From contig NZ_FOKG01000017.1 of NCBI RefSeq assembly GCF_900111885.1, positions 1 through 64,000 of the forward strand: a stretch of 64,000 nt of DNA, in the 5' to 3' direction. Positions 32,413-41,790 of the stretch are shown piece by piece (positions within the stretch are counted from its first letter, which is position 1; each line of letters starts with the position of its first letter). A program made the translations under genes and the position numbers. The notes beneath the pieces are model-generated. The model did not search any database. It had not been told where the DNA came from and saw nothing but the letters and a program-made list of their open reading frames with translations. The DNA is from Amycolatopsis marina (GTDB lineage Bacteria > Actinomycetota > Actinomycetes > Mycobacteriales > Pseudonocardiaceae).

Positions 32413-34857
32413 TCACTTCTTCGTCTTCTTCGGGCCCCGGCGACCGGGCAGGTCCAGGGGCAGCGGCAGTTGCGTTTCGGCTCGCCGCGTCGGCGTCGAG
32501 GCAGCGGAGGTGCTCGCACCGCCGGCCGGTGGTGGCGGTGGGGGTGTGCGTTCGCGGCGCACTCCGAGCGGCAGCGGGTACTGGCCTGAGGCCAGCGGCC
32601 GGTTGCCGGTGTAGGCATCCCGGGCCGGACGCCGGGGCGGGCGGGCGTTGCGGTTGATGTGCCCGGACGGGGTGATCAACCCGGGCCCGGTCTGCCGCGG
32701 TGGGCTGGGAGGTGTGGGGGTGGCGAGGTCGTCGGCCAGCGTCCGCCGCGGCGTTCTCGGCGGCGAGGGGCGCAGGTGGATGGGCAGCATCCCGGCGCCC
32801 GGTGCGACCAGCGCGCGGGGCAGGTGCGCGGGCGGACGAGCATGGCGGTTGACCCGCCCGTCACTGGTGAGCAACCCGGGCTGTGGCACTGGCGGCGGCA
32901 TCCCGGGCCGCCGCTGCGCGAGGTCATCGGCCAGCGATCGGCGCCCGACCCGGTCAGGCTCTCGCCGTGTGGTGATCGGCAACCCGAGCTGATCACGCGG
33001 CAGCGCACCGGGCAGCGAGTCCGGGGGCAACGCCCGCGGGTTCGCCGACACTGCACGCTCGTCACCGGAGCCGCTGGCGGTGAACAGCGACATCTGCCCC
33101 GGACCCGTTCTGCGATCCGCCTCGCGTCCGGTGCCGGGCAGCTCGCCCAGGCGCGGCGACCGACGTGGCCCGGGCCGCATGCGGCGCAGGCGCATCGGCA
33201 GCATGAACTGGCCCGAGCGGGTGGACGGCGGGTCCGCCGCAGCGCCGCCACCGCCGTCCCGCACCCGGGGCCCGCCGCCTTTGCCGCCCTTTCCGCCGAA
33301 CAGGGAGCTGGCGCCGCCGAGCAGGCCCATCGTCTTGTAGGCGATCGCGCCCCGCACCAGCGAGCCGAGCATCGAGCGCCCTCCGCCGCTCACCGGGCGC
33401 AGGCACCAGAACGGGATCTTGATCAGCACCCACATCAGCGCCAGGCACAGCAGCAGGTTGACCAGGCCGTTGAGGGTCGGGCCGAACACGGTGAACCCGC
33501 CGGGGGCGAAGAAGACCCGCAACGCGACCACCATCGCCAGCGACTGGCCGACCTGGATGGCCAGCACTCCGCCGAAGGCTTTCCACCACGCGTGGGCGAT
33601 GCCCTCGGTGTGGGGCAGGGCGTGCCACATCAGCGCGATCGGGGCGGCGGCGATCAGCAGGATCGTCACCATCACCCGCACGATGAACGTGATCAGCAGG
33701 ATGATGATCATCACCGCGAGGGCGAAGCCGATGAAGATCAGCCACAGTCCACCGCCGTTGAGGGCATTGAGCACCATGTCGGTCAACGCCGTGCCCGCGG
33801 CCTCCGGGCTGACGCCGGAGCCCATCACCGCGTGGGCGAGGGCGTTGGCGATCTGGATCGCCTTGGTCGCGAGAAACAAGCTCAGGGTTCCGGCGAGAAA
33901 CCCGATGACGACCCGGGGCCCGATCTCCTTGATGGTGTAGCGGGTCTGCAGGGTCTCGTAGCCCATGACGACCATCCCGGCGACCAGGACGATGATCACG
34001 TAGACGGCGAGCAGGATCTGCCACGACTCGGTCCACAGCTGCCCGACACTGGGCAGCGAGCTCGGTTCAGGCGTGGTCAGCAGCGTCTGACCCAGCAACT
34101 CCAGCAGCGGATTGAGCGCGTCGGTGACCACCCCGCGGAAGAAACTGTCGATGCCTTCGGTCACGCAGGCGATCGGGTCGGTAATGCCGCATTCGTCGCC
34201 CCGCTCGTCGCTGCCCGTGCCCGGCGCCGGGGTCCCGCCCGGCGCGCGCGGATCGAGCGGGGTCGGCTGCGGAATGCAGTTCGGTCCCTCACACGGCGCA
34301 GGCACCGACGTAGGCGTCGGTGTGGCACCGGGTGGTCCGCACTCGGGCATCAACGCGCCCGGAAAACACGACACCGGCGGCTGCGACGGCGGCGGCACCA
34401 GCGGCGTACTCGGCAGACCCGACGGCTTCGGCGGCGGGGTGTTGCTGGGCAGCAGGCACGCAGGCTCGCTCGAGCCAGGACCGCAGCTGGGCTGCGGCAC
34501 CGGGGGCAGCGGCACCACCGGCGGCTGCACGGGCGCCAGCGGTGCCGCCGCTGCCGCGCGCTCTGATGTGGTCGTGGCCGAGGCGGTGAGGACGATTCCG
34601 GCTACGGCCGCCAGCACCCCCACGAGCACTGCGAGAACGCGGCCCCAGCGCCGCTGCGGTACCCATCCGAGGCGCCGCGTAGCCGGAGCGGTCGGTGGGC
34701 CGACCCTGAGGCGCTCCTCGCGTACGGGACCAGTGCTCCCGCTGCCACCGGTGGGGACCGGATGGGTGGCGCGTGCGGGGTCCACGACGGGAGCTGTCGC
34801 ATGGCGCCGGGCCGGGCCGGGTGGTCGGGCTGAGGGGGCACGGTGGCGGGCGCTCAT
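32413..34857 (-). CDS. TrbL/VirB6-like channel protein
   Basis: An 814-residue membrane protein. A basic N-terminus precedes one transmembrane helix (VLAVLVGVLAAVAGIVLTASA). A Pro-rich extracytoplasmic segment follows (PPVVPLPPVPQPSCGPG). A polytopic core comes next: WQILLAVYVIIVLVAGMVVMG, VVIGFLAGTLSLFLATKAI, LIFIGFALAVMIIILLITF and LLLCLALMWVLIKIPFWCL. The C-terminal 300 residues are Arg/Pro-rich and probably disordered. The layout matches TrbL/VirB6 proteins, which form the inner-membrane channel. It begins 3 nt after the pilin-like gene. The large disordered cytoplasmic tail is typical of actinobacterial versions. Confidence 0.75.
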   Translation of the reverse strand: MSARHRAPSARPPGPARRHATAPVVDPARATHPVPTGGSGSTGPVREERLRVGPPTAPATRRLGWVPQRRWGRVLAVLVGVLAAVAGIVLTASATTTSERAAAAAPLAPVQPPVVPLPPVPQPSCGPGSSEPACLLPSNTPPPKPSGLPSTPLVPPPSQPPVSCFPGALMPECGPPGATPTPTSVPAPCEGPNCIPQPTPLDPRAPGGTPAPGTGSDERGDECGITDPIACVTEGIDSFFRGVVTDALNPLLELLGQTLLTTPEPSSLPSVGQLWTESWQILLAVYVIIVLVAGMVVMGYETLQTRYTIKEIGPRVVIGFLAGTLSLFLATKAIQIANALAHAVMGSGVSPEAAGTALTDMVLNALNGGGLWLIFIGFALAVMIIILLITFIVRVMVTILLIAAAPIALMWHALPHTEGIAHAWWKAFGGVLAIQVGQSLAMVVALRVFFAPGGFTVFGPTLNGLVNLLLCLALMWVLIKIPFWCLRPVSGGGRSMLGSLVRGAIAYKTMGLLGGASSLFGGKGGKGGGPRVRDGGGGAAADPPSTRSGQFMLPMRLRRMRPGPRRSPRLGELPGTGREADRRTGPGQMSLFTASGSGDERAVSANPRALPPDSLPGALPRDQLGLPITTRREPDRVGRRSLADDLAQRRPGMPPPVPQPGLLTSDGRVNRHARPPAHLPRALVAPGAGMLPIHLRPSPPRTPRRTLADDLATPTPPSPPRQTGPGLITPSGHINRNARPPRRPARDAYTGNRPLASGQYPLPLGVRRERTPPPPPPAGGASTSAASTPTRRAETQLPLPLDLPGRRGPKKTKK

Positions 34858-34860
34858 GGC

Positions 34861-35403
34861 TCACACCCCGCCCACGATGCCTTTGAGGATCTCGACCACG
34901 AGCGGGGCGAGTGCGGCCAGGCCGAAGCCGATCCCGGCGGCCTTGAACGCGCCCTTGGCCTTCTCGACCTCGCCCGGATCGCCGGAGGCCATCAGGTAAC
35001 GCAGCCCGCCGATGGTCAAAAACACCACGGCGACCCCGGCGAGGATCCCCATGATCCAGCTGCGGATGTTGGTGAGGACCTCGTCAACGGTTTGCGCGAG
35101 TGCGACGATCTGGACCGTCTCCGCTCGCGCGACCGAGGACGACAGCAGCGCCCCGGCGGCGACCAGCCACCCGGTGAGCAGGACGACACGGCGACGGTGC
35201 GCCCCTCGCCACGGCCGCGCCGGCGTGGCCGTCGCAGTGGTGCCGGCGGACACCGCGCAACGCTTCCCGGCCCGTCGGGGCGCCGAGGTCGCCACCCGGT
35301 ACGACTGCGGACGGGGGCGCGGTGTAGGGGAGCTGGGGCCGCGCGACGCCGTCCGGCGTGTGGGTGGGTGGGGGCGATGACGGGGACGTGGTGTCAGTCG
35401 CAT
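34861..35403 (-). CDS. VirB2/TrbC-like pilin protein
   Basis: A 180-residue protein. A long basic N-terminus precedes a signal-like helix (RVVLLTGWLVAAGALLSSSVARA, possible cleavage after ARA). Two further hydrophobic helices follow: WIMGILAGVAVVFLTIGGLRYLMASGD and AAGIGFGLAALAPLVVEILKGIVGG. The GGLRYLMASGDPGEVEKAK stretch is the classic signature of type IV secretion pilin-like proteins in Gram-positive systems. Its start overlaps the end of the upstream HTH gene by 10 bp. Confidence 0.75.
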   Translation of the reverse strand: MRLTPRPRHRPHPPTRRTASRGPSSPTPRPRPQSYRVATSAPRRAGKRCAVSAGTTATATPARPWRGAHRRRVVLLTGWLVAAGALLSSSVARAETVQIVALAQTVDEVLTNIRSWIMGILAGVAVVFLTIGGLRYLMASGDPGEVEKAKGAFKAAGIGFGLAALAPLVVEILKGIVGGV

Positions 35404-36476
35404 GAGCGGACCTCCCGACTGGTGCGTGCGGCCGGACCGGAGCTGGTGCGGCGGGCGCGGGAACGGCGGTCTGCGGGCAGGCGGGTCCCGCGCGAGGCAA
35501 TGCGGGATTTCGGGCCGTTGTGCGACACGGGCGAGCGCCCTTTGTTCTCCGCTGCCGCCGCAGCTCTGGTCACGTTGCGTAATCTCGTGCGGCGGGTACT
35601 GGTGGTTCGCTCGGTCCGGGGCGGACGGATGGGGACGCGGCGCCCGCGCGGTGGAGCAGGGGAGTTCGACTGTTCGTCCGGCGAGGGCGTCGGGGCGTCC
35701 GCGGACAGTTCGGTGAGGTAGTCGGCGAGGCGAGGCTCGGCGCGTTCGCGCATCTTTGCGGTCGCCTTGTACGACATACCGCGCGCCTGGGCGGCCTCGG
35801 CCAGCGACGTCTCCCCAACGCGGGTTTCGGAAATCAGGCCTGCCTCGTCAACGGTGATCGCACCGGCCTGCACCGCGGCGGCCAGCACCAGATCGGGGTG
35901 GCCTTCCGGGCGCGGCGGCGGGGCCGAATCGAACCCCACGTCGGCGACCGGGATCGGCCCGCCCACGGCCTCGTGCAGCGCGAGACGCCCCGCCCGGTAG
36001 GCCGCGTAATACAGCCGCGCCAGGATCGCCGACCGGACCAGATCGACCTCACGCAACTCGGCGAGGAACCCGGTCACCACGGCAGCGTTGAGATCGTGGG
36101 TGTCGCCGGTGAACCGGCGCGTCACGATCGCCGCGACCCGCAGCAGCACCGGCAGCGCCAGCCCGACACACGCCACCGTCCACGTGCCACCTTCGCCGCG
36201 GGCGCGGGTGATCAGATACGCCCACGCCGCATCCCGCGTCACCTGGTCGCAGTCCGCAGCCAGCAGCAGCGTGCCAAGCTCATCCAACGGCACCGGCCGC
36301 GGCGGCAGCCCCGGGATCTCGCGGCCGTCGACACTGACCGGATCCGGCCCGGATACCAGCCACGCGAAGCTGGACCGCGCCATCGCGAACACGTCGGAAT
36401 CGGTCACGAAATCGGGATTGGAACGCACGTAATACCCGCGACCGTGAACTCCGTTATCGCGAGAACGAAAACCCAT
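35394..36476 (-). CDS. sigma-region-4-like HTH protein heading the conjugation operon
   Basis: A 360-residue protein. ATG 36476 is chosen because AGGAG lies 6 nt upstream. The C-terminal half has LISETRVGETSLAEAAQARGMSYKATAKMRERAEPRL, a helix-turn-helix of sigma-70 region 4 type. The N-terminal part contains DELGTLLLAADCDQVTRDAAWAYLITRARGEGG, a helical region often seen in proteins encoded at the start of actinobacterial ICE transfer operons. A disordered Arg-rich tail ends it. It is probably a regulator of the transfer genes, inferred from the HTH and its leading position. Confidence 0.6.
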   Translation of the reverse strand: MGFRSRDNGVHGRGYYVRSNPDFVTDSDVFAMARSSFAWLVSGPDPVSVDGREIPGLPPRPVPLDELGTLLLAADCDQVTRDAAWAYLITRARGEGGTWTVACVGLALPVLLRVAAIVTRRFTGDTHDLNAAVVTGFLAELREVDLVRSAILARLYYAAYRAGRLALHEAVGGPIPVADVGFDSAPPPRPEGHPDLVLAAAVQAGAITVDEAGLISETRVGETSLAEAAQARGMSYKATAKMRERAEPRLADYLTELSADAPTPSPDEQSNSPAPPRGRRVPIRPPRTERTTSTRRTRLRNVTRAAAAAENKGRSPVSHNGPKSRIASRGTRLPADRRSRARRTSSGPAARTSREVRSCD

Positions 36477-37027
36477 GACAGCTCCTCTGAGACATACGGC
36501 CGAGTGGTGAGCCATCAGCACGCCATCCAGGGCGCATCAAAACCACCTCGAAAGCGCGACACAAACGCCTCACAAGCGCTTCAAAACCGCCTCAAAACCA
36601 TCGGTACGAGAACGATGAACCGCCGCCGCGACGCGGTCGCCGCGAAGCGTTGTTGATCTTTGAGGCGTTCGCCGAAACAGCCATCGAGCTGTACCCGCAC
36701 ATCTGGAGCACGCCAAATCTGCCGCGTAGCGCCTCACGCTCGGGGAGCTTCCGGGCCTCGTTGAGGCGCCCCTGTCGCAGCGCGAAACAAAACCCCGGGA
36801 TCGTCGCCCAGTTTCCGCTGATGTCGTCAGCCGAGGTGTGGTCACGAAGCCGGTCGAATAGCGGCTCGCTGTTCAGACCAGCATCGCCTGAGAAAGGCCA
36901 CGGCAGCCGTTGTCAAATTTCGGGGCGAGCGTGTGTCGCAAATTCGGGGGTTTCCCGGTATTGCCCTATGACAGCACGACTCCAGCCGGGCCCCCGGCCC
37001 GGCTGCTCTCGTCCGAGGAGGACCCTC
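36477..37027. other. intergenic region between divergent transfer and methyltransferase genes
   Basis: About 550 bases without a supported gene. The left third holds repeated TCAAAACC motifs (see 36,537-36,599). The rest shows a mixed sequence with no ORF of protein-like content. AGGAGG at about 37,015-37,021 serves the next gene. As the only sizeable gap between the transfer operon and the right arm, it is the best place for an origin of transfer or a regulatory region. Confidence 0.45.
36537..36599 (+). repeat. TCAAAACC short direct repeats, candidate oriT/iteron region
   Basis: TCAAAACC occurs at 36,537-36,544, 36,581-36,588 and 36,592-36,599. The first two are followed by (A/G)CCTC. The stretch is A-rich compared with its surroundings and lies 60-120 bp upstream of the transfer operon's first gene. 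Functions such as an origin of transfer, a replication iteron or a regulator site are possible but unproven. Confidence 0.45.
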
Positions 37028-38104
37028 ATGGCCCAGCGCTCGCCGTCCCCGGATGGCCGTCCCGGTCACCGAACAGACTCGACTCGTCCGCCGCGCATCC
37101 GGCGCGGGGGCGACCGCGCTCCCTACCCCGGAGCCCGCACGCACACCACCGCGACCCGTGTCCGCGAGGCTCGCGCGACCTCACGTCCTAGGCATGGGGC
37201 GGCACCGTCGCGGCGCCGCACGACGACCTCATCGACGCCGACTCCCGCCACGGTGTGGACGTGCGGACCGGAGCCCATCGACCCTCACGCGAGGTGGCCG
37301 GTGCCGATCGTCGAGACCATCACGGCGGCGTTCACCGCACCCGGTGAGCACGTCGTCCTGGTCGACATCGACACACCCTCGGCGGCAGCCGCGACGCACT
37401 GCGGAACCGACGGTGCCCCGGCGACCGGCAAGGCGTCGGTGACCGCGGCACGCGAGGCGGTGCACGCGCTCGATCGCACCGCCGACACGCTCACCCTCGA
37501 CACGCCCACCGACGTCTCCGCCGTGTCATCGAGACCGTTCTGGGCCGACCTGGTCACCGACGCCGCCAACCCGACTGCGGACCTCCCAGGAGCGCCTCCG
37601 GTCCCGGCGCGCGCCAGTGGCACCGACGGTCCGGATGCACCGGAATCGGACCGCGGCGAGCGCGCGGATCTGGTGCTCGTGTCACTGCCCGCCCACGCCG
37701 CCGAGACCGTGCCGCTGGACCGGCTCGCGCTGCTGGCCGCCGACCGGCTGCGCTCGGGCGGCATCTTCGCGGTGTATACGCACAGTGACTGGAATCAGGG
37801 TCTGTTGGTCGACCCGACCGGCGCGATCGTGGCCGCCTGCCAGCACGCCGACCTGCTCTACCTACAGCACATCGTCACCCTGCACACCCCCGTCGAGAAA
37901 GGGCGCCTGCACGCCGCGCCGAGTGTGACCGTGGCCGCCGAGTCCGACCGCACCCGACACCGCGCAACGGTGCGCGGACTGCCCGCACCGCACCTGCGCG
38001 CGCACGGCGATGTCCTCGCGTTCGCACAACCCGCCGACCCGGCCGCACCGCCGCCGCAAACCGCTCCGGCGATCACCACACCCGGCACCGGAGGCAACCG
38101 GTAA
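37028..38104 (+). CDS. methyltransferase-like hypothetical protein
   Basis: A 358-residue protein from ATG 37028, preceded by AGGAGG. The first about 75 residues are Arg/Thr-rich and disordered. The rest looks like a degenerate Rossmann domain: EHVVLVDIDTPSAAAAT in the motif I position, then LVLVSLPAHAAETV, then LLAADRLRSGGIFAVYTHSDWNQGLLVDPTGAIVAACQHADLLY. The S-adenosylmethionine-binding glycines of motif I are not clear, so catalysis is doubtful. It is followed 68 nt later by a true DNA methyltransferase and may be its partner. Confidence 0.5.
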   Translation: MAQRSPSPDGRPGHRTDSTRPPRIRRGGDRAPYPGARTHTTATRVREARATSRPRHGAAPSRRRTTTSSTPTPATVWTCGPEPIDPHARWPVPIVETITAAFTAPGEHVVLVDIDTPSAAAATHCGTDGAPATGKASVTAAREAVHALDRTADTLTLDTPTDVSAVSSRPFWADLVTDAANPTADLPGAPPVPARASGTDGPDAPESDRGERADLVLVSLPAHAAETVPLDRLALLAADRLRSGGIFAVYTHSDWNQGLLVDPTGAIVAACQHADLLYLQHIVTLHTPVEKGRLHAAPSVTVAAESDRTRHRATVRGLPAPHLRAHGDVLAFAQPADPAAPPPQTAPAITTPGTGGNR

Positions 38105-38172
38105 CTCCGCGCTTGCCGCGTTCACCCGAGCCCCTGCCGGTCGTTCCCACCTCTGCGAAAGGCACCACACTC

Positions 38173-39267
38173 ATGTCCCACCAGCACCCTTCGACTCCCG
38201 TCCGTTCCACCGGGGACGATCCGACTGTGCCGATCCCACGCGCGGTCATCGACGCCCTCGACACCGGCGGGGAACCCGCCACGACGCAGCCGCGCACCCC
38301 GACCGGACATGACCCGACCGCCGCGACGGGTATTGCCGATGCGGGGGAGTTGCCGCTGTCGGTGTGGGCGACCGCGCAGACCTCCCCGGCCTCGCAGCGC
38401 AAGGGCCGCTACGTGCCCGCCTCGACCGCGCATCCGGCGAAGATGCTCCCGGCCGTGGCCGCGCACGCCATCAGCCAGTACACGCGCCCCGGGGAGTTGG
38501 TGTTCGACCCGATGGCCGGGTCGGGCACCACGCTGGTGGAAGCGATCGACGCCGCGCGGCGCGCGGTCGGCGTCGAGTACGAGCCGCACTGGGTCAGCGT
38601 CGCCCGCGCCAACCTCGACCTGGGCCGGCACCGCGGTCACCACCACGAAGCGGAGATCGTGCACGGCGACGCCCGCCAACTGCCGTTCCTCCTACCCGAG
38701 AAATACCGAGGACAGGTCGCGCTGGTGCTCACCTCACCGCCCTACGGGCCATCCACCCACGGGCAGGTCGTCACCGCCACCACGGACTCACCGGACGGCA
38801 AGGTGCACAAGTACCACCACCGCTACGGCAGCGCCCTCGACCGAGGCAACCTCGCCAACGTCGGCCACCACCGGCTGCTGGCCGGATTCACCCGCATCCT
38901 GACCGGCTGCGCGGCCGTGCTGCGCCCAGGCGGGCACGTCGCAATCACCGTGCGCCCGTGGCGGGAACATTCGGAACTGATCGACCTTCCGTCGCAGATC
39001 ATCGCCTGCGGCCAGGCCGCCGGACTGGTGCCGGTCGAACGGTGCGTGGCGCTACTGGCCCGGGTCGCCGATCACGAGCTGATCGCCCGCGGCAGCTTCT
39101 TCCAACGCGACTTCATCCGCAAACAGCGTGAACAGGGCCTGCCGCTGCATCTAATCTCGCACGAGGACGTCATCGTCCTATCCAAGCCCCTCACCCCCCG
39201 CAGCACATCGGCCCCGGCGTCCCCGAAGCGACGGTCACCGAGCTGCACCAGGACGGACCGAGGGTAG
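38173..39267 (+). CDS. DNA amino-methyltransferase (N4-cytosine or N6-adenine)
   Basis: A 364-residue protein from ATG 38173; GAAAGG lies at about 38,157-38,162. Motif I is LVFDPMAGSGTTLVEAIDAARRAVGVEYEP and motif IV is LTSPPYGPS, in the order I then IV. RPGGHVAITVRPW follows, as in the family. The N-terminal about 60 residues are disordered. It transfers a methyl group from S-adenosylmethionine to an exocyclic amino group in DNA. SPPY favours N4-cytosine but does not exclude N6-adenine. No partner endonuclease is adjacent, so it is a solitary methylase, perhaps protecting the element from host restriction. Confidence 0.8.
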   Translation: MSHQHPSTPVRSTGDDPTVPIPRAVIDALDTGGEPATTQPRTPTGHDPTAATGIADAGELPLSVWATAQTSPASQRKGRYVPASTAHPAKMLPAVAAHAISQYTRPGELVFDPMAGSGTTLVEAIDAARRAVGVEYEPHWVSVARANLDLGRHRGHHHEAEIVHGDARQLPFLLPEKYRGQVALVLTSPPYGPSTHGQVVTATTDSPDGKVHKYHHRYGSALDRGNLANVGHHRLLAGFTRILTGCAAVLRPGGHVAITVRPWREHSELIDLPSQIIACGQAAGLVPVERCVALLARVADHELIARGSFFQRDFIRKQREQGLPLHLISHEDVIVLSKPLTPRSTSAPASPKRRSPSCTRTDRG

Positions 39268-39273
39268 CGGGCG

Positions 39274-39435
39274 GTGGCCGGCGTGAGCACCCTCGTGCAC
39301 TGCCAGGACTGCAGCTGGGACGCCCGTTACCGGCGACCCGCCGCCGCCCAGCGCGCCGTCGCCCGCCACCGCTGCCCACCGCCGAGCAAGGACCCGGACC
39401 GGCGAATCCCGGCACGGGAGACACAGCATGCCTGA
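39274..39435 (+). CDS. small zinc-finger protein
   Basis: A 53-residue ORF starting at GTG 39274, 6 nt after the upstream stop. Sequence MAGVSTLVHCQDCSWDARYR then AVARHRCPPPS shows CxxC followed by His/Cys, a compact zinc-finger pattern common in small genes beside actinobacterial mobile-element methylases. Its end overlaps the start of the cytosine methyltransferase gene at 39,428. Function unknown. Confidence 0.5.
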   Translation: MAGVSTLVHCQDCSWDARYRRPAAAQRAVARHRCPPPSKDPDRRIPARETQHA

Positions 39436-41098
39436 GCGCCACAGCACAGGTGTCGATCCGTTGCGGTTCGTCGCGACCGAAGGCCCGGTGATCGGGTCAC
39501 TGTGCACCGGCCTGGCCGGTCTCGACCTCGGCGTCGCGGCCGTGCTCGGTGGCCGGATCGCCTGGTACTCCGAAGTCGATCCGCACGCCGGACGCATCCT
39601 CGCCGCACGTCTGCCCGACGTGGCGAACCTGGGGGATCTGCGGGCGGTGGACTTCGCCTCTGTCGCGCCGGTCGAGGTGCTCACCGCCGGGTTTCCGTGT
39701 TAGGACATTTCCGCCGCCGGTCGGCGCGCGGGTATCGAGAAAGGTGCTCGCAGTGGATTGTGGAGCAGCATCCTGGACGCCGTTCGCGTACTGGGTCCGC
39801 GGCTCGTTGTCGTGGAGAACGTCGCCGCCCTCCGATGGCGACACGGCGGTCTCGACCGGGTACTCGCAGGGCTGGCCGAAGCGGGGTATGACGCGGTCTG
39901 GCGTTGCGTACGCGCCGCCGACATCGGCGCCGCCCATCGACGGGAACGGGTGTTCCTGTGTGCCGTCCCCCAGCCGGGACGGGATGCGGATGATGCCGAC
40001 CCCGCAGGCCCGCGACGGAGAGCCACGCGGTCCGGCCGATCCCGCACGCAGGCGCGCGGGCGGGCATCAGGTGAACCTCAACGACGCGGTCGACTCGGTA
40101 GTCCGGCCGGCCCAGTTGTTGCCGACGCCGACGCCGACGGCGGCGGACTCGCGGTCGGCGGCGATCCAGACCGTGACGAGTCCAGGCCGTCCGATCCCGG
40201 CGGGGTGCGTGACGCTGACCGACTCGGTACGGCTGCTGCCGACCCCGACGGCCTCGGATGCGAAGAATTGCACCCACTCCACCCACGACGGCGGACCGTC
40301 CCTGCCCGACCGCGCCCGCGCACTCAGCGCAGCGCCGTCACCGATAGACGGAACGTGGTGCGCGGCAACACAAATTCCAAAAAAGGTAACGGGGATTCGT
40401 AGGTGTCTTTCCCTGGGTGCGTGGGGCCCTGCTGCCGACACCGACCGCGCACGACGGTTCTTCCAACGGAATCTCCTCCGCTTCCCAACAAGGAGGCCCG
40501 TCTCTCGTGGACACTCTACGACTCCTGCCGACTCCGCGGGCGACCGACGGCACGAAAGGCTGCCCCGCGCAACGCGGCTCGAAGGGCGACCTGATGCTGC
40601 CCTCGGTCGTCATCGCCGTCACCACGCCCCGCCCCCGCACGAGCACGCGGACGGAGGTGAGTAACCGTGGCAGCCGCCCGCGCCCCGCGCGCCCGCCGCG
40701 CCGCACGCGGTGAGCCTGGGCCGGTGGATTGGGGCGAGTACGGCGCCGCCGTGCACCGCTGGGAACTCATCACCGGCCACCCTGCGCCGTACCCGACGCA
40801 GCTCGGGCGGCACGGCCGCCCCGTCCTCGCGCCGCCGTTCGTCGAATGGCTCATGGGCCTGCCCCCGGGCTGGGCTACCGCCGAGCACCTCGCCCTACCC
40901 CGCACCGCGCAACTGCGGGCCCTGGGCAACGGAGTCATGCCCCAGCAAGCCGCACACGCACTACGCCTCCTGCTCGACGACCTGACCGACCTGCACCATC
41001 CGCCCTGCCAGCCGCCAGCCAGCACGACGCGAGACACGACGTCCAGCCGTGCCGCTCCGGCGCGCGGTCGCCGCAGCAGTACCCACCCGCGCCGCTGA
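39428..41098 (+). pseudogene. cytosine-5 DNA methyltransferase, broken
   Basis: ATG 39428 opens MPERHSTGVDP and motif I IGSLCTGLAGLDLGVAAVLGG, then LTAGFPC. The next codon is TAG (39,701-39,703) where the conserved Gln of the catalytic PCQ motif belongs. The same frame continues with DISAAGRRAG and motif VI-like LVVVENVAALR...RRERVFLCAVP. The recognition region then shifts frame (about 39,970, with LLPTP repeats) and again by about 40,417. The last part, GTG 40667, carries PRTAQLRALGNGVMPQQAAHAL, motif X. One gene is thus split over three frames plus an amber codon. GTG 40667 has a good GGAGGTGA site, so the last piece could still be translated. Confidence 0.8.
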
Positions 41099-41468
41099 AC
41101 CTGTGGCGCTCCGGGGTGCGAGGACACCGGCGATCCCGTCCCGGAGCGCCACGTCCACCGACGCCGACATTCCCGTCTCGCTCGACCTTGTGAAAGGGCG
41201 CTGTGCCATGCCCACACACAGCAGCACCTGCCACACAGCAGCACCCCGACGAGAACGGCGTCTTCCGGCCCGGTCGAGCAGTGGGCGCTCTCCGACCAGC
41301 CCGCTCACCGCCCGCACCGTCTGCTCGCCCGGTCGCCTGTCCTCAGGGGCCCCGCGCCGGCGTCCCGTAGTCCCACCAGCCCGATGTGCGTTGATCTCGG
41401 TCTCCGCCCGCGCACGAGAACCCGCGCTGACCGCCGAACTCACCATCTTCTTACCGGAGGAGATTGCT
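41099..41468. other. region between methylase remnant and xis, no gene seen
   Basis: About 370 bases without a convincing gene. A plus-strand frame from ATG 41208 is open into the excisionase frame but is Arg/Ser/Pro-rich and lacks motifs. A minus-strand frame across the same bases is equally low in information. GGAGGAG at 41,456-41,462 belongs to the excisionase start. Confidence 0.4.
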
Positions 41469-41790
41469 GTGCACGGTTGTGACCGTCTCCGTTCCGCCGC
41501 ACCCGACTCGACAACCACGGCCGTGTCGTCGCCGGCGTGGTCGCGCGAACGACTCGGAGAACTCGGCGTGACCACAGACCTGATGACCGCCGCCCGCATA
41601 CTCGGCCTCGGCCGCACCACGGCGTACAAGCTCGCCCGCACCGGCACCTTCCCGGTACCGGCGGTACGCATCGGCCACAACCGCCGACACCTACACCCAT
41701 GTCCTGCCCGAACTCGCCCGCGACACCGCCGAAGCCGCCGCCGCCATCGTGCCCCGCAACGACCGACGTAACCACCTCTCCGTCGCATGA
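41469..41790 (+). pseudogene. excisionase-integrase deletion fusion
   Basis: GTG 41469 is preceded by a perfect GGAGGAG (41,456-41,462). The frame reads MHGCDRLRSA... and VTTDLMTAARILGLGRTTAYKLARTGTFPVPAVRIG, the HTH of an excisionase/MerR-like Xis. At about 41,675 this jumps, in another frame, into SATTADTYTHVLPELARDTAEAAAAIVPRNDRRN-stop (41,788-41,790), the C-terminal end of a tyrosine integrase with the catalytic-Tyr-type TYTHVLPE block. A deletion therefore removed the xis end and nearly all of int. No functional integrase remains in the window. Confidence 0.8.

Noticed and set aside
32659..34566. A 635-codon plus-strand frame opposite the TrbL-like gene
   Set aside because: Gln/Arg/His-rich low-complexity sequence, the usual antisense shadow of a GC-rich membrane protein gene.
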